Assembly (NCBI GenBank): GCA_947164865.1
Contig: CAMUYA010000009.1
Coordinates: 38,014-102,013, forward strand
DNA: 64,000 nt
Origin: an uncultured Lachnospiraceae bacterium
GTDB taxonomy: Bacteria > Bacillota > Clostridia > Lachnospirales > Lachnospiraceae
Reading direction: 5' to 3'
In this document: one piece after another, positions 10,324-20,288 of the stretch
How the letters are laid out: every line of letters begins with the position of its first letter
How positions within the stretch are numbered: the first letter of the stretch is position 1
Translations under genes and position numbers: made by a program
Notes under the pieces: generated by a model
The model's database searches: none
Told to the model about the DNA's origin: nothing
Seen by the model: only the letters and a program-made list of their open reading frames with translations

Positions 10324-11358
10324 CTAAATCGACTTAAGGATCTCATCCCTCACTGCATCAAGTCTGGTATCCGCAAGGCCGAAATTCATGCTCTTATAGC
10401 TCCATGTGGCGCGTCCTATCCCGTAATACTCAAACGCCTCATTAATGGCTTTGTACCACTTTAAGATATCAGCGGGCTCGGCATTTTCTATCACACCGTA
10501 TTCGCCGCAGTAGAGGCTCACGCCGCGTTCCTCGGCGATCTTGACGGGCTCGGCAAACCTCTTTTTGAAAAACTCCGCGTCTATCTTATCGTCGGAAGCT
10601 CCCATATTGTCGAATCTGCCGAGAAGCTCCGGTGCATGCTCTGTGGTGTATGCATCCATCTCTTTGAATGTTTTATCGATCGAAACACGGTAGTCCGCGG
10701 GCATTCCCGGGATCCATGAAGCCCCCTGATGGGTGAACACGAGGGGATCATAGTTGTGGAAGTTATAAACGATGTTTTCATCATGCGGCATGGCAAGATC
10801 TTTTACCGCATCACCGGAGTTGTTCCAGTATCCGCCCACAAGTATCTTTACAGTGGGAGCGATCTTTCTTATCCTTTCGATGCACTTAAGGGATATCTCG
10901 TTCCACTTATCGCAGAACTCTTTGTCCGTAACCTCGTTTAAAAGCTCAAAGCAGAGCCTTTCCTCATACTTTGAATATCTTTTTGCAAATTCCTCCCAGA
11001 GCCTGTAAAAGCGCTCCTGGTATTTCTCGTTGTCAAAGAATCCCTCTTCGTTCTCGCCGAAGTCAAAGGAATAGCCAAAGGTCTTATGCAGGTCCAGCAC
11101 CATGTTTAGATGATACTTTCCGCACCAGTCAACAGCTCTCTGAATATATGCGAAGCCGTCATCTTTGTAATTTCCTTCCCCGTCTTCCACAAGGTCATAA
11201 TCCACAGGGACCCTCACATGATCTGCGCCCCAGGATGATATGGTCTCGATGTCCTTTTCGGTGATAAAGGTCTCGTATCTTTCTTTGGTGTGATTGCACT
11301 GTGAAAGCCATCCTCCGAGGTCGATCCCTTTTTTGTACCCTTTGAATTCTTTAAGCAT
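10324..11358 (-). CDS. GH5-family endoglucanase-like glycoside hydrolase, cytoplasmic
   Basis: 344 residues forming a TIM barrel of glycoside hydrolase family 5. The start KKGIDLGGWLSQC, the acid/base Glu in FELLNEV (about residue 151) and the nucleophile Glu in CGEYGV (about 279) are present. There is no signal peptide, so it probably acts inside the cell on imported beta-glucan or mannan oligosaccharides rather than on polymer. It follows alr by 48 bases, has a GGAGGAAAA site before the ATG, and ends at a hairpin. The exact substrate (cello-, manno- or xyloglucan-oligosaccharide) is not decidable by eye. Confidence 0.9.
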   Translation of the reverse strand: MLKEFKGYKKGIDLGGWLSQCNHTKERYETFITEKDIETISSWGADHVRVPVDYDLVEDGEGNYKDDGFAYIQRAVDWCGKYHLNMVLDLHKTFGYSFDFGENEEGFFDNEKYQERFYRLWEEFAKRYSKYEERLCFELLNEVTDKEFCDKWNEISLKCIERIRKIAPTVKILVGGYWNNSGDAVKDLAMPHDENIVYNFHNYDPLVFTHQGASWIPGMPADYRVSIDKTFKEMDAYTTEHAPELLGRFDNMGASDDKIDAEFFKKRFAEPVKIAEERGVSLYCGEYGVIENAEPADILKWYKAINEAFEYYGIGRATWSYKSMNFGLADTRLDAVRDEILKSI

Positions 11359-11406
11359 ATGTTTTCCTCCGTGTAAAGCCGTTTCCCAACTCTATTTGCG
11401 GGTGCC

Positions 11407-12567
11407 TCAGTAATAAACTCTCGGCAGCCTGTCGGTTATCAGGCATACAAGCTCATAATTAAACCTGCCCGAAAGCTCTCCTATCTCTTCTGCGGTGATC
11501 TCTTCGCTGCCCTGTTTTCCCATAAGCACCACTTCCTCACCCTCATTCAGATCCGTAACGGCGCTTACATCCACCATGAACTGATCCATGCATACGCGCC
11601 CCAATATCGGGCATCTCATTCCCTTTATAAGAACGCTTCCCTTACCGGTCAGCATCCTGGGGTATCCGTCTCCGTATCCGAGGGGAACAGTGGCAACACG
11701 CATATCCTTATCCGCGGTGAAAAGCCCGCCGTAACTGATGCTCTGACCCGGGTGAACCGTCTTTATAAAGGAAATATGGCTGTGTACCGACATGGCAGGC
11801 TTAAGCTCTATATTCCCAATGGATACTTCATCCGAAGGCATAAGACCGTACATCGTGATCCCTGCCCGCACCATATCCATATTCGCCTCGGGCAGTTCCA
11901 GTATTCCCGCGCTGTTGGAGCAGTGCTTAATGGGTATCTTATATCCCAGCTCTTTTTCTATTCTGTCTATAAAGCCTTTGAAAAGCTCTATCTGCTTTTT
12001 TGCCGATGTCTTGTCGTATTCATCCGCTCTGGCAAAGTGAGTAAATATGCCTTCTACTTCAAGGGAGTCTCTCTTTAAAAGCTCCTTTACAAAAGCCAGT
12101 CCCTCGTCATCGGGAGAGGTTCCTATCCTTCCCATTCCGGTGTCGACTTTTATATGAACTTTCAGCTTTTTACCTGCACGATCTGCCGCTTCGCACAGCC
12201 CGTCAAGGTCGCTTTCCTTGAAAACCGCAGGGCGCATATCCTCTTTTACGATAAGATCATAGCTGTAGGGAAATGAATACCCGAGAATAATGATGGGTTT
12301 TTTGATCCCTGCCTGCCTTAATGCTTCTCCCTCCTCGGGAGTGGCTACGGCACATCCGAACACATAATCAAGCCCTTCCAGAAGTGTTCCCACCTCCACG
12401 GACCCATGCCCGTATCCGTTTGATTTGATGACTCCCAGCATTTTGGTTCCGGGCTTAAGAGCCGCATGCATGGAATCCATATTGCTTTTTATCGCACCGA
12501 GATCAATAGCGGCATAGCCTCTCTGCAGCCGCTTTATCTCCTCTGCGTGCTCAATTTCGCTAAACAA
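11407..12567 (-). CDS. alr: Alanine racemase
   Basis: 386 residues. The PLP-lysine motif appears as GVIKSNGYGHG near residue 45, with substrate-binding FTHFARAD, the catalytic-Tyr region SYGGLF and the C-terminal VPLGYGDGYPR. The enzyme converts L-Ala to D-Ala for peptidoglycan in the cytosol. The start codon is TTG, chosen because GGAGGAG lies about 8 bases before it; it sits inside the last codons of the upstream gene (8-base overlap), which implies coupled translation. Confidence 0.96.
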   Translation of the reverse strand: MFSEIEHAEEIKRLQRGYAAIDLGAIKSNMDSMHAALKPGTKMLGVIKSNGYGHGSVEVGTLLEGLDYVFGCAVATPEEGEALRQAGIKKPIIILGYSFPYSYDLIVKEDMRPAVFKESDLDGLCEAADRAGKKLKVHIKVDTGMGRIGTSPDDEGLAFVKELLKRDSLEVEGIFTHFARADEYDKTSAKKQIELFKGFIDRIEKELGYKIPIKHCSNSAGILELPEANMDMVRAGITMYGLMPSDEVSIGNIELKPAMSVHSHISFIKTVHPGQSISYGGLFTADKDMRVATVPLGYGDGYPRMLTGKGSVLIKGMRCPILGRVCMDQFMVDVSAVTDLNEGEEVVLMGKQGSEEITAEEIGELSGRFNYELVCLITDRLPRVYY

Positions 12568-13324
12568 TTATATCTCCTCCGTCTATAACCGGTTTTTCTT
12601 CTGCCTGCCTATCGATGTTGGGGAAAGCCGGGGTATCAGGCTTGTCCGCAGCCTTCGCGCCATCCTGTTTCTGCTTCCTCTCTATCTCCTCCTTCGACAT
12701 GGGGTGGTGATCCTCGGGGTTATACCTCAGGTCAAAAATGTCCACCACATCAGGGCCGAAAATATCATGCATATATGAATAGATAAGATGATTTTTTGCT
12801 TCTTTTTCCTGCTTGCGGATAAGGTTCTTTTTGAGCTCGATCCTTGTCCTTGTGAGCCATTCTCCAAGTTCCTCGATATCGTCGGTGTTATCCTGCATGG
12901 TCTCATAGCAGTGTTCCATGGTCATGATCATGAGCTGACGATTGATATCATTTATCTCTCTGGGAAGATCCACCATCTCGTCCTCGTAGCTCTCAAGCTT
13001 TTTGTTGCAATCTTCCACAAGGCGTTTGTTCTCGGCGATCTTGGCCGAAGTCTCGGCATTTCCCTGTGATTCTTCATCCACCAGGGACACGATCTCCTCC
13101 ATGAGCCGCTTTTTGACCTTCTTTATCTCCTTGCTCTCAGTGGTGAGTTTACCCTGCCTCTTAAGCAGGTCATTCAGCTTATCCTCAAGGGGTTTAACAT
13201 CTTTCTTTCCCACCTCGTCCAGCAGTCTATACCATTTGTTGTCAAGGGTAAGTGTGGGGACTTCTTTTCCGAGAAGTGAATTCCTGAAAGAATCCTCTTT
13301 ATCCTTTCCCGATCTTTTAGACAT
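12560..13324 (-). CDS. Conserved coiled-coil protein between rex and alr, function unknown
   Basis: 254 residues, charged and Lys/Glu-rich, without signal peptide or membrane segment. Residues about 40-190 are heptad-rich helix predicted to form long coiled coils (KKVKKRLMEEI; NKKLESYEDEM). A short conserved-looking block follows (YMHDIFGPDVVDIFDLRYNP) and then a Pro/Lys-rich disordered tail. I do not recognise a family. Its place in the rex-alr operon and overlap with alr suggest a housekeeping, possibly cell-envelope, partner, but that is only context. AGGAAGAG precedes the ATG. Confidence 0.8.
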   Translation of the reverse strand: MSKRSGKDKEDSFRNSLLGKEVPTLTLDNKWYRLLDEVGKKDVKPLEDKLNDLLKRQGKLTTESKEIKKVKKRLMEEIVSLVDEESQGNAETSAKIAENKRLVEDCNKKLESYEDEMVDLPREINDINRQLMIMTMEHCYETMQDNTDDIEELGEWLTRTRIELKKNLIRKQEKEAKNHLIYSYMHDIFGPDVVDIFDLRYNPEDHHPMSKEEIERKQKQDGAKAADKPDTPAFPNIDRQAEEKPVIDGGDIIV

Positions 13325-13367
13325 AATCTCTTCCTATAATTAATTCCGTTCCGTCACGGATACTGTA

Positions 13368-14024
13368 TCAATCTTTATCGCCGTTTTTGTTCTCTTCGGC
13401 GTAACGGCTTATGTTGTACGAAAGCTTCATCAGGCTGTCGGAAAGATGCACGTTTTCAACCTGCACTCCCTCCGGAACATCGAGGTCGACATGGGCAAAA
13501 TTCCATATTGCCTTGATACCGTTCCCGACTAAAGTATCTATCACCTCAAGTGCGCCCGTTTTGGGTATCGTGAGCACCGCAATATCTATATCGTTTTTCT
13601 TGAGGAAGCTGTCCAGCTCGCTTATGGGGCTTATCTTAACGCCCCTTACCTCTGTTCCGAAAAGCTCGGGGTTTTTATCGAATATCCCTCTGAAAATAAA
13701 ACCTCTTCTCTCGAAATTGAGATATCCTCCGAGAGCCCTTCCAAGGTTACCGGCTCCGATTATGATAAAATCATATTCCCTGTCGAGACCGAGGATCTTA
13801 CCGATCTCTTTGTAGAGATAGTCAACATTATATCCGTATCCCTGCTGGCCGAAACCGCCAAAATTATTTAGGTCCTGACGGATCTGGGATGCAGTGACAT
13901 TCATCATCCTGCTGAGTTCCTGAGATGACACCCTCTCAATTCCTTTTTCTTTAAGATCGCCCAGATATCTTAAATACCTTGGCAGCCTTCCGACTACCGC
14001 GGAAGAAATACCTTTATCCTGCAT
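13368..14024 (-). CDS. rex: Redox-sensing transcriptional repressor Rex
   Basis: 218 residues: an N-terminal winged helix (about 1-78; SSQELSRMMNVTASQIRQDL) and a Rossmann domain with IIGAGNLGRAL that reads the NADH/NAD+ ratio. A C-terminal helix swaps between subunits of the dimer. Rex represses fermentation and NADH-reoxidation genes when NADH is low. It is the first gene of the transcript rex, coiled-coil gene, alr, GH5. AAGGGA precedes the ATG. Confidence 0.97.
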   Translation of the reverse strand: MQDKGISSAVVGRLPRYLRYLGDLKEKGIERVSSQELSRMMNVTASQIRQDLNNFGGFGQQGYGYNVDYLYKEIGKILGLDREYDFIIIGAGNLGRALGGYLNFERRGFIFRGIFDKNPELFGTEVRGVKISPISELDSFLKKNDIDIAVLTIPKTGALEVIDTLVGNGIKAIWNFAHVDLDVPEGVQVENVHLSDSLMKLSYNISRYAEENKNGDKD

Positions 14025-14121
14025 GGTTTTTCCCTTACTTTTGGCCTTCTGTCATGTGTAAAGAAGCCGCTTTTGGCGCTTTGCGCCTCCCGCCTCTATA
14101 TGCGAAGGCATATATACATCT

Positions 14122-14150
14122 ATTTTATGAAAATAGCCGCATAAAGTCAA
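14122..14150 (-). promoter_or_regulatory. rex operon promoter
   Basis: Minus strand: -35 TTGACT (14145-14150), 17-base spacer, -10 TAAAAT (14122-14127). Within spacer and -10 lies the inverted repeat TTTATG-N10-CATAAA. It could be an operator, but it does not match the usual Rex site (TTGTGAA-type), so autoregulation is unproven. Confidence 0.7.
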
Positions 14151-14179
14151 GAAAGCATATCGCAACGCAATATGCTTTC
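14151..14179 (-). terminator. Hairpin after the ABC-F gene, abutting the rex -35
   Basis: Perfect 10-bp inverted repeat GAAAGCATAT/ATATGCTTTC with a 9-base loop, about 50 bases past the ABC-F stop. The minus-strand continuation TTGACTTTATG is the rex -35, so the U tract is poor. It may be a terminator, an mRNA 3' end stabiliser or an operator. Confidence 0.55.
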
Positions 14180-14231
14180 AGATGCAGCCGGCGTGCAAAT
14201 GACCACCGTCGGCTCTTTTATTTCTGTTTCA

Positions 14232-16226
14232 TCAGGCCTGAGACAATTCCTCGGAAAGTGTCTCCCATCTTTCGTATAATTCATCAAGGCCCGATGCTGC
14301 TTTTTCACGATCCTTCGTAAGGCTCATAAGAAGCGCTGCATCGCCGCCGTTTGCAGGGTCCGAAAGCTTAGCATCTATTTCCGACAATTCCGCTTCCAGT
14401 GACGCGATATCTTCCTCGCACTTTTTGATGGCATTTTCCTTTTTCCTCTGCTCTGCCGCCCGTGCCTTCTGCTCTTTCCAGTCTTGCTGCGAAGCGGTCC
14501 CGGAGCCGGGAATACCGTCAGCCGGGTCTGAGGCTTCAGCACCGCCCTTTGCTTTGCCTCCCATGGCCGCGCTGCCTGCAATTCCTCTGTTTACGGCATT
14601 TGATCCGGCCGCTGTTCCTATTGTCTCTCTCTTCTCCAGATAATAATCATAATTACCAAGATAATTTGTGAATTTCTTTCCCGAAAGCTCCAGTATTCTT
14701 GATGCTGTCCTGTTTATGAAATATCTGTCGTGGGAAACGTAAAGCACAGTTCCCTCATAGCTGTTTATGGCTGTTTCGAGTATCTCTTTCGACTGTATGT
14801 CAAGGTGGTTGGTGGGCTCGTCCAGAATAAGCAGGTTACAGTCGCTGAGCATCAGCTTGGCAAGTGAAAGCCTGCCTCTTTCTCCGCCGCTCAGGTCGCC
14901 GACCAGCTTGAACACATCATCCCCTGTAAACAGAAATGCCGCAAGGGTGTTTCTGATCTCGGTGATGGTAAGATAGGGATACTCATCAGCTATCTCATCA
15001 TACAAAGTTTTCTCGGCGTGAAGCACGTGATGTTCCTGATCGTAATATCCGATCTCTACATTTGTGCCAAGGGTGTAGCTTCCCGCATCGGCAGTTTCAA
15101 GCCCGTTAAGTATCTTAAGAAGAGTAGTCTTTCCCGTTCCGTTATTTCCGATTATGGCCACATGTTCGCCGCGTTTTATATCAATATCAACACCCGAGAA
15201 AAGCTCCAGGCTTCCGTAGCTTTTTGACAGGCCCTCAATATGCAGCACATCCTCTCCGCTGCGCACATGAGGCGTGAGCACAAGCTTCATGTCGGCATTG
15301 ACCGTGGCTGGCTTTTCGAGCCTTTCAACCTTATCAAGCATCTTTTCGCGGCTTTCGGCTCGCTTGATGGACTTCTCACGGTTGAAGGATCTGAGCTTTT
15401 CTATAACAGCTTCCTGATGCTTTATATCTCTCTGCTGATTGAGATATGCGTTCAGCTCGGCGATCCTTCTCTGCTCTTTCTTAACCGAGTAATCGCTGTA
15501 ATTTCCCGAAAAGACCGAGGACTTTCCGTTTTCAAGCTCGATCACCTTTGTTACGACCCTGTCGAGAAAATACCTGTCATGAGACACGATAAGCACGGCT
15601 CCCTTATAGTTTTTAAGGAAGCCTTCAAGCCAGCTTATAGAATTAAGATCAAGGTGGTTGGTGGGCTCGTCCAGGATAATAAGATCGGGCTTAGCCAGAA
15701 GCATTTTGCCAAGGGCAACTCTGGTCTTTTGCCCACCGGACAGAGTGGCGATGCTCTTTTCGTATTCGTCCTCGGCAAAGCCGAGGCCCCTTAGCACGCC
15801 GTAGATCTCGGAGTTGTATGTCTCTCCTCCGAGAAGCTGAAAGGTATGAAGGAGCGTCTGGTATTTTTCCATGACGCTGCCCAGCTCATCGCCGGACAAA
15901 GATCCCATCTGCGCTTCCAGCGAGCGGAGCTTTTCCTCCATGGATATAAGATCGCGTTTAACTTCGGTGAGTTCCCCGATAATAGTGTTATCGGTATTTA
16001 CCGCATCATTCTGCGCAAGATATCCTACTGTCCTGTCCTTTTCGGTAACGACCATCCCGCTATCGGGTTCCAGTTGTCCGACAATGACTTTAAGGAGCGT
16101 GGTCTTCCCCGCTCCGTTAATGCCTACAATGGCTGCTTTTTCGCCATTTTCGATATGAAAGCTGACCGAGTCGAGCACAGTACCGGTAACAAACCCGACC
16201 GAAATATTCTGACAGGATAAAAGCAT
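14232..16226 (-). CDS. ABC-F family ATPase (ribosome-associated type)
   Basis: About 664 residues from ATG 16226, with two ABC cassettes and no membrane segment. Cassette 1 has GINGAGKTTLL, LSGGQKTR and LDEPTNHLD; cassette 2 has GNNGTGKTTLL, LSGGERGR and LDEPTNHLD. The charged P-site tip linker lies between them. The C-terminus has an Ala/Gly-rich stretch and a coiled coil (about 580-664), as in the Uup/YdiF/YfmR group. Members act on stalled or antibiotic-bound ribosomes. An in-frame TTG at 16268 adds 14 residues not expected for the family. The ATG lacks a clear Shine-Dalgarno site, so expression may be weak or coupled to icd, whose stop lies 48 bases upstream. Confidence 0.93.
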   Translation of the reverse strand: MLLSCQNISVGFVTGTVLDSVSFHIENGEKAAIVGINGAGKTTLLKVIVGQLEPDSGMVVTEKDRTVGYLAQNDAVNTDNTIIGELTEVKRDLISMEEKLRSLEAQMGSLSGDELGSVMEKYQTLLHTFQLLGGETYNSEIYGVLRGLGFAEDEYEKSIATLSGGQKTRVALGKMLLAKPDLIILDEPTNHLDLNSISWLEGFLKNYKGAVLIVSHDRYFLDRVVTKVIELENGKSSVFSGNYSDYSVKKEQRRIAELNAYLNQQRDIKHQEAVIEKLRSFNREKSIKRAESREKMLDKVERLEKPATVNADMKLVLTPHVRSGEDVLHIEGLSKSYGSLELFSGVDIDIKRGEHVAIIGNNGTGKTTLLKILNGLETADAGSYTLGTNVEIGYYDQEHHVLHAEKTLYDEIADEYPYLTITEIRNTLAAFLFTGDDVFKLVGDLSGGERGRLSLAKLMLSDCNLLILDEPTNHLDIQSKEILETAINSYEGTVLYVSHDRYFINRTASRILELSGKKFTNYLGNYDYYLEKRETIGTAAGSNAVNRGIAGSAAMGGKAKGGAEASDPADGIPGSGTASQQDWKEQKARAAEQRKKENAIKKCEEDIASLEAELSEIDAKLSDPANGGDAALLMSLTKDREKAASGLDELYERWETLSEELSQA

Positions 16227-16274
16227 AAGTAATCTAAGAATTGCAAGAGTTATAAAGCAACGCAGCAATTCGTA

Positions 16275-17483
16275 TTATAAAAGATCATCAAGGGTCTCTC
16301 TGATCGCCTGAATAAACTCAAGGCTGTTAAGGATAACAGGATTCTTAAATGTTGAAATAAGCGAAAGGGACCTGGTCATCTTTCCATCCTCGATGGTCTT
16401 GATGCATGCCTTCTCAAGATTATCGGCAAATGCGGAAAGCTCCGCTATTCCATCAAGCTCTCCTCTCTTTCTGAGAGCACCTGTCCATGCAAAGATAGTA
16501 GCGATGGAGTTGGTGGATGTCTCCTCTCCCTTGAGGTATTTATAATAATGTCTCTGAACGGTGCCGTGAGCCGCCTCATACTCGTACACACCCTGAGGGC
16601 TCACGAGCACGGATGTCATCATCGACAGATCGCCGTATGCGGTTGCTACCATGTCGGACATAACATCACCGTCATAGTTCTTGCAGGCCCAGATAAAGCC
16701 GCCCTCAGAGCGGATAACGCGGGCTACCGCATCGTCGATCAAGGTGTAGAAATACTCGATTCCCAGCTCGTCAAACTTTGCCTTATATTCCTTATCGAAA
16801 ATCTCCTGGAAGATATCCTTAAAGGTGTGATCGTACTTCTTTGAGATGGTATCCTTGGTGGCAAACCAGAGGTCCTGCTTCGTGTCGATCGCATAGTTGA
16901 AGCAGCATCTTGCAAAGCTTTCTATCGACTTTTCGGTGTTGTGGATCCCCTGCAGGATTCCGGGGCCCTTAAACTCGTGAATAGTCTCACGGATCTCTGT
17001 TCCGTCAGCGCCCGTAAATACAAGCTCTGCCTTTCCTGCTCCGGGTACTTTTATCTCCACATTCTTATATACATCACCGTATGCATGACGGGCAAGGGTG
17101 ATAGGCTTTGTCCAGTTGGCAACATAGGGAACTATGCCCTTAACGAGAATGGGGGCACGGAATACTGTTCCGTCGAGGATGCTTCTGATCGTTCCGTTGG
17201 GGCTCTTCCACATCTCTTTGAGGTTATATTCGGTCATACGTGCCGCATTGGGAGTGATGGTTGCGCACTTTACGGCCACTCCGTACTTTAGGGTGGCATT
17301 TGCCGCATCAACCGTGATCTGATCGTTTGTCGCATTTCTTGCTTCCAGTCCCAGATCATAATACTCTGTCTTAAGATCGATATAAGGTTTGATGAGTTCA
17401 TCCTTTATCATCTTCCAGAGCACTCTGGTCATCTCGTCCCCGTCCATCTCAACAAGGGGTGTAGTCATCTGAATCTTAGCCAT
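16275..17483 (-). CDS. icd: NADP-dependent isocitrate dehydrogenase, homodimeric type
   Basis: 402 residues. [39 protein letters not shown] and [21 protein letters not shown] are diagnostic of the eukaryote-like (type II) NADP enzyme, which oxidises isocitrate to 2-oxoglutarate, supplying glutamate carbon and NADPH in a fermenter with an incomplete TCA cycle. AAGGAG lies 7 bases before the ATG. A small hairpin (CCGGT/ACCGG with outer ATCA/TGAT, about 17498-17522) sits just upstream of that site and might tune initiation. Confidence 0.97.
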   Translation of the reverse strand: MAKIQMTTPLVEMDGDEMTRVLWKMIKDELIKPYIDLKTEYYDLGLEARNATNDQITVDAANATLKYGVAVKCATITPNAARMTEYNLKEMWKSPNGTIRSILDGTVFRAPILVKGIVPYVANWTKPITLARHAYGDVYKNVEIKVPGAGKAELVFTGADGTEIRETIHEFKGPGILQGIHNTEKSIESFARCCFNYAIDTKQDLWFATKDTISKKYDHTFKDIFQEIFDKEYKAKFDELGIEYFYTLIDDAVARVIRSEGGFIWACKNYDGDVMSDMVATAYGDLSMMTSVLVSPQGVYEYEAAHGTVQRHYYKYLKGEETSTNSIATIFAWTGALRKRGELDGIAELSAFADNLEKACIKTIEDGKMTRSLSLISTFKNPVILNSLEFIQAIRETLDDLL

Positions 17484-17613
17484 ATATATGCTCCTTTATA
17501 TAATCACCGGTATGCCCACCGGCATGATATCAAAAAATAAGTTTAGCATTATTTCTCCCCAAAATCTATATATCAGGGTGAAACAATCCTGATCACATCA
17601 TGACAGAACAATC

Positions 17614-19464
17614 CTAATTACCTTCAAGGCCGGAGAGCAGCTGCGCGAGAGCAAGGATATTATTTCTGTCTATCTGTTTATAGTCGACATTGCCGCCCGT
17701 GACTTCGTTTTCCTTTGCTGAGAGTTCATCCAGTTCATCCCAGCTTACAAGACAGGCATGGTGACGATCCTCGGAGTTCTTGCTGATACGTATTTTTTTC
17801 TCCGTACCGAGGAACACCTGGCGGCGGTATTGTGCTGCCCGCTCTTCCCATTCATCCTTTTCCATGCGCGAATAACCCATGGAATAATGAAAAGCGCTCC
17901 AGCGAAGATGCTCGGTCTTTGACAGATTTTCAAGCATGGCCGGATGTATCTTTTCATCTTCCAGCGCATGAACTCTTTCCAGATAGGGGGTGAGAAAATC
18001 CGCGCTCGCACGGCAGCTCATTCGGCTGAAATAATCCGCGCCAAACCACTGCTCCTTTGCGGATCCTTCCGCGTCATGATACATATGGTTGATCTGTATC
18101 GATCTGCTGTCCATATCACCGCCGAAAAGAATATCCATATCGTGAAGACTGTAGGTCTCGCTCTCATCATTGAGATTGTAGCTGATAACACTTCCCTCGC
18201 AGCAGGCGTATACCGGAAGGCTTCGGCCGTATCTCGCCATAAGCTCTATGATCTCTTCCGAAAGTTCACGGCATACTTCAAGACTGTCTATAGCAATAAC
18301 GATATAAGAAATCTCCGAGGCATGTTCCCTTATATGCGCAACAAATTCCCTGCTCCTTCCGCCAAAAGCATGAAAATCGATATCGTACTCCTTGAGCATG
18401 GCAGCATATCTCATACGATAGAAACCGTCATATCTTCCGTATTCGGGATCGAACACGTCCACATGGAATCTGCTTCCCTCAAACTGTCCGTTGGCAACAA
18501 GCTTTTTTAATACTTCCTGTCCCTTTTTTCCAAACCCGATGAGGATCACGTTCATATCGTGTTCCGCCTTGCCGTATTCATCAAAATCCATGGCATTGCA
18601 AAGCGGAAATTTCTGAATGAGCAGACGCGATGTAAGTTCGGACCGGTCAAAGATCTGCACTTCCCCGTATCCGTAATGATCGTGGAGTGCCTGCAGTGAG
18701 CTTCCCAGTCTCTCCTCCCTGCCCAGAAGGACAAGTGAAGTATTCTTGGGAGGGATCTTCTCATCTTCCATCAGCTTAAGAAGCCTGAGGGCATAGTTAT
18801 AGTTGGCTTCTCCGTCTTCCGAGATGGCAAAAAGCTTCAGACGGCCTTTGTGCTCGGTAACGGAAATCGTCTTGAGAAAGCCTTCTTTCGGAACCATCGA
18901 CTTCTCATCCGAGAGAAGAAGTGCCTTCATCTGTCTGATCGCCAGCTCCTGGGCAGCTGTCGCCTGTCCTATAAACACAACGGATATCTTGGGATTGGCA
19001 GCAATATGCCTTCCCATTGCAAGTGAACTCTCATTGATACCGTAGATCACTTCAACATCTCTGATATTGAGAAGCCAGAGCTGAAGCTTTCTTGCCGCAC
19101 CCTTTCCGAGGGTGAGTATCGCAGCACTTGCCATGGAATAATAAGCAAGAAAATGCACAAGCCAGAATATCAGGTACCATATATCGCCCGTAAGGCCTTT
19201 GTCTTCCAACATCTGGGAAAAAACTTTTTCGTTGTTCATTCCCACGAACATTCTTCCGACATCTACAAGCGTGCTGAATACACCGGCCAGATCCTTGACA
19301 AAGTCTTTTCCCTCCACGGCATAACTGAAACCGTAGATCAGGATTCCGCCCGTAGTTGCAAGGAAAAAGGCGATCCCTGTAAACCGTTCTCTTTTATCCT
19401 GCTCTAATGCTATATAGAGTATGAGCGCAATGAATATTGCACTGGAAACTATTATTACCGCCAT
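17614..19464 (-). CDS. Membrane protein with Rossmann (TrkA-N-like) and RyR domains
   Basis: 616 residues. About three membrane helices lie in residues 1-125. A first NAD-type fold follows (VIYGINESSLAMG) and then a second, clearer TrkA-N-like fold (VILIGFGKKGQEVLKKL, about 305). The C-terminus (about 505-560) has the RyR-domain signature ENLSKTEHLRWSAFHYSMGY, related to the repeats of ryanodine receptors and found in some bacterial and phage proteins. The layout resembles a ligand-gated ion channel or transporter regulator. Substrate and ligand are unknown. It lies 42 bases after the GntR gene and is likely co-transcribed with it. The Shine-Dalgarno site is weak. Confidence 0.82.
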   Translation of the reverse strand: MAVIIVSSAIFIALILYIALEQDKRERFTGIAFFLATTGGILIYGFSYAVEGKDFVKDLAGVFSTLVDVGRMFVGMNNEKVFSQMLEDKGLTGDIWYLIFWLVHFLAYYSMASAAILTLGKGAARKLQLWLLNIRDVEVIYGINESSLAMGRHIAANPKISVVFIGQATAAQELAIRQMKALLLSDEKSMVPKEGFLKTISVTEHKGRLKLFAISEDGEANYNYALRLLKLMEDEKIPPKNTSLVLLGREERLGSSLQALHDHYGYGEVQIFDRSELTSRLLIQKFPLCNAMDFDEYGKAEHDMNVILIGFGKKGQEVLKKLVANGQFEGSRFHVDVFDPEYGRYDGFYRMRYAAMLKEYDIDFHAFGGRSREFVAHIREHASEISYIVIAIDSLEVCRELSEEIIELMARYGRSLPVYACCEGSVISYNLNDESETYSLHDMDILFGGDMDSRSIQINHMYHDAEGSAKEQWFGADYFSRMSCRASADFLTPYLERVHALEDEKIHPAMLENLSKTEHLRWSAFHYSMGYSRMEKDEWEERAAQYRRQVFLGTEKKIRISKNSEDRHHACLVSWDELDELSAKENEVTGGNVDYKQIDRNNILALAQLLSGLEGN

Positions 19465-19506
19465 GCTTTAATACGTGATCAATCTATTATCTTCAACTTA
19501 AATTCC

Positions 19507-20175
19507 TTACGCAAACCCGTTCTTAACCAGGTTTTCATAAGCATTAATTATATGTTCATGAGCCAGCTTTTCCGACAACTCGGGATCCCTTGCCTTTATC
19601 GCTTCCATGATACCTTCATGCTCAAGATTGGACTTGGGACCGCGGGCGCTTGACAGCGTCTTCTTTCTTACGCGGATAACATACTGATGGAAATCCTTGA
19701 GCTGATGCTCGAGCATCTTGCTTCCGCTTGCCTCGTACATTATCTCATGGAATCTGTTATCAAGCTCCGCAAGCTGCTCCAGATGACCCTTTTCGGCATG
19801 GAATTTGGCAAGATACACATTCTCTTCCATCTCTTCAAGCTGCTCGTCCGTGATATGCTCCGTGGCCCATCTGGCAGCCAGACCCTCAAGGCGTGAACGG
19901 ATCATATAGATATCCTTCACATCCTTGGCGGAAATACCGGTCACATAGGCTCCCTTGTTGGGCACTATCCTGATAAGCCCTTCCAGCTCAAGCTGTCTGA
20001 AAGCCTCGCGCACGGGTGTCCTCGACACTCCGAGTTCCTCGCCGATGGCCACTTCTCGCAGCTCCTCGCCCTCCTCGTATTTGCCGCTCAGGATATCCTC
20101 TCTCAGGCGGCTGAACACACGCCCACGGAGCGAATACTTATCCGTTACTTCCTGTTTTAAATCGTTTTCACTCAT
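19507..20175 (-). CDS. GntR-family regulator with FCD domain
   Basis: 222 residues. The winged helix is at about 15-80 (SGKYEEGEELREVAIGEELG, VSRTPVREAFRQLELEGLI) and the all-helical FCD ligand domain at about 95-215. Its metal-binding-type residues appear in FHEIMYEASG and HEGIMEAIKARD. FCD members sense small organic acids or sugar acids. A near-perfect promoter with a palindrome over the -10 points to autoregulation. The following membrane RyR protein is the obvious co-regulated gene; icd further down could also respond. Confidence 0.93.
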   Translation of the reverse strand: MSENDLKQEVTDKYSLRGRVFSRLREDILSGKYEEGEELREVAIGEELGVSRTPVREAFRQLELEGLIRIVPNKGAYVTGISAKDVKDIYMIRSRLEGLAARWATEHITDEQLEEMEENVYLAKFHAEKGHLEQLAELDNRFHEIMYEASGSKMLEHQLKDFHQYVIRVRKKTLSSARGPKSNLEHEGIMEAIKARDPELSEKLAHEHIINAYENLVKNGFA

Positions 20176-20288
20176 TTCTTTCTCTCACAAATATCTATTT
20201 TCTCAATCACGCATAAATACTTCACGCTGATCGGACTTCGGACCATGCAGGAAACGCTGTTTTTCAGATGACTGCAATCCTGTGTATT

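Noticed and set aside
14122..14150. Rex operator in the rex promoter
   Set aside because: TTTATG-N10-CATAAA does not match the Rex consensus; kept only as an unassigned inverted repeat.
16227..16268. TTG start for the ABC-F gene
   Set aside because: Adds residues not seen before the conserved first strand of ABC-F proteins; no ribosome site.
17560..17605. Terminator between the RyR gene and icd
   Set aside because: Only a 6-bp ATCAGG/CCTGAT stem with no U tract; too weak to call.
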